Assembly: GCA_018224315.1 (NCBI GenBank)
Contig: JAGTVF010000220.1
Location: 1 to 5,480 of the forward strand
Direction: 5' to 3'
Source: Desulfobacterales bacterium
GTDB taxonomy: Bacteria > Desulfobacterota > Desulfobacteria > Desulfobacterales > Desulfosalsimonadaceae
DNA length: 5,480 nt
The position numbers and the translations under genes were made by a program. Below, in pieces: positions 5,182 to 5,480 of this stretch (positions within the stretch are counted from its first letter, which is position 1; every line of letters begins with the position of its first letter). The notes below the pieces were generated by a model. The model had not been told where the DNA came from and searched no databases. It saw only the letters and a list, made by a program, of their open reading frames with translations.

Positions 5182-5480
5182 ATGCTCCGTTTTTTTCCGC
5201 TTTGGCCGCAATTGGCCGTTTTGGCCGGAATTCTGGTGGTTCTGGCTGCTGCGGCCGCGGGCATGGGACATGTGCAGGCTGGATTTTTCGATGTCCTGCG
5301 GATAGTCGGCTCTGCAATATCCGGCATTCCCGAACTGGCCTCCGGCATTGACCCAATTGCCCGGGCCGCGGTCATCGAAGTCCGCCTGCCGCGCATCCTT
5401 GTGGCCGCCCTGGTGGGCGGGGCCCTGGGGGTGTCGGGTGCGGTGTACCAGGGAATTCTTTTAAATCCTTTGGCAGACCC
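5182..5480 (+). CDS. FecCD/BtuC-family ABC importer permease, N-terminal part (cut by the right edge)
   Basis: 99 codons are visible of a family usually around 330-350 residues. A hydrophobic helix rich in Ala, Val and Leu lies at about 11-29. The family signature follows: [19 protein letters not shown] (68-86) then [12 protein letters not shown] (from 89), matching the R-x-P-R, G-x-x-L-x-x-S-G and Q-x-x-x-x-NPLAxP pattern of inner-membrane permeases that import cobalamin, ferric siderophores or haem. The start is the ATG three bases after the cbiK stop. No good ribosome site precedes it, which suggests translational coupling. Control by the B12 riboswitch favours a corrinoid or cobalt-tetrapyrrole substrate, as with BtuC, but the visible part cannot separate BtuC from FecC/FhuB-like proteins. 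Confidence 0.9.
   Translation, partial: MLRFFPLWPQLAVLAGILVVLAAAAAGMGHVQAGFFDVLRIVGSAISGIPELASGIDPIARAAVIEVRLPRILVAALVGGALGVSGAVYQGILLNPLAD

Noticed and set aside
5000..5396. Minus-strand frames over the cbiK/permease junction
   Set aside because: The translations are Arg/Pro-rich with no motif, and they lie over two well-supported plus-strand genes.

Overview
The window reads as chromosomal DNA from a mid-to-high GC, Gram-negative, probably anaerobic bacterium, most likely a sulfate reducer or relative in the Desulfobacterota. The reasons are an exported CbiK-type cobaltochelatase (a form described from Desulfovibrio), a multi-PAS soluble histidine kinase whose first PAS has a Cys-rich insert, and a HAMP/HD-GYP regulator. 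The lineage is inferred from gene content and style, not from a marker gene.

Left part, minus strand (1-1722): a 258-residue metal-dependent amidohydrolase is followed after 97 bases by a membrane-anchored sensor with a HAMP domain. The sensor runs off the left edge just as an HD-GYP (c-di-GMP phosphodiesterase) domain begins. Both face left and may be co-transcribed.

Centre: a 369-base intergenic region (1723-2091) separates the amidohydrolase from the divergent kinase. It holds a triple TTGAAC repeat, a 28-base imperfect dyad abutting a short hairpin, and a sigma-70-like promoter whose -35 box is one arm of a perfect dyad. The kinase (2092-3969) is cytoplasmic, with three PAS domains, HisKA and HATPase. 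No partner response regulator is in view.

Right part, plus strand (3991-5480): a cobalamin riboswitch with an intrinsic terminator precedes cbiK, an exported sirohydrochlorin cobaltochelatase. Three bases after its stop comes the start of a FecCD/BtuC-family permease, cut by the right edge. This is a B12-repressed operon pairing a periplasmic tetrapyrrole metal chelatase with a corrinoid, siderophore or haem-type ABC importer.

The most interesting items are the riboswitch-cbiK-permease arrangement with its predicted antiterminator, the CPWC-containing PAS domain, the Glu-for-His change at a likely metal site in the amidohydrolase, and the layered palindromes in front of the kinase. I see no sign of a wholly new system, mobile element, CRISPR array, tRNA or rRNA.
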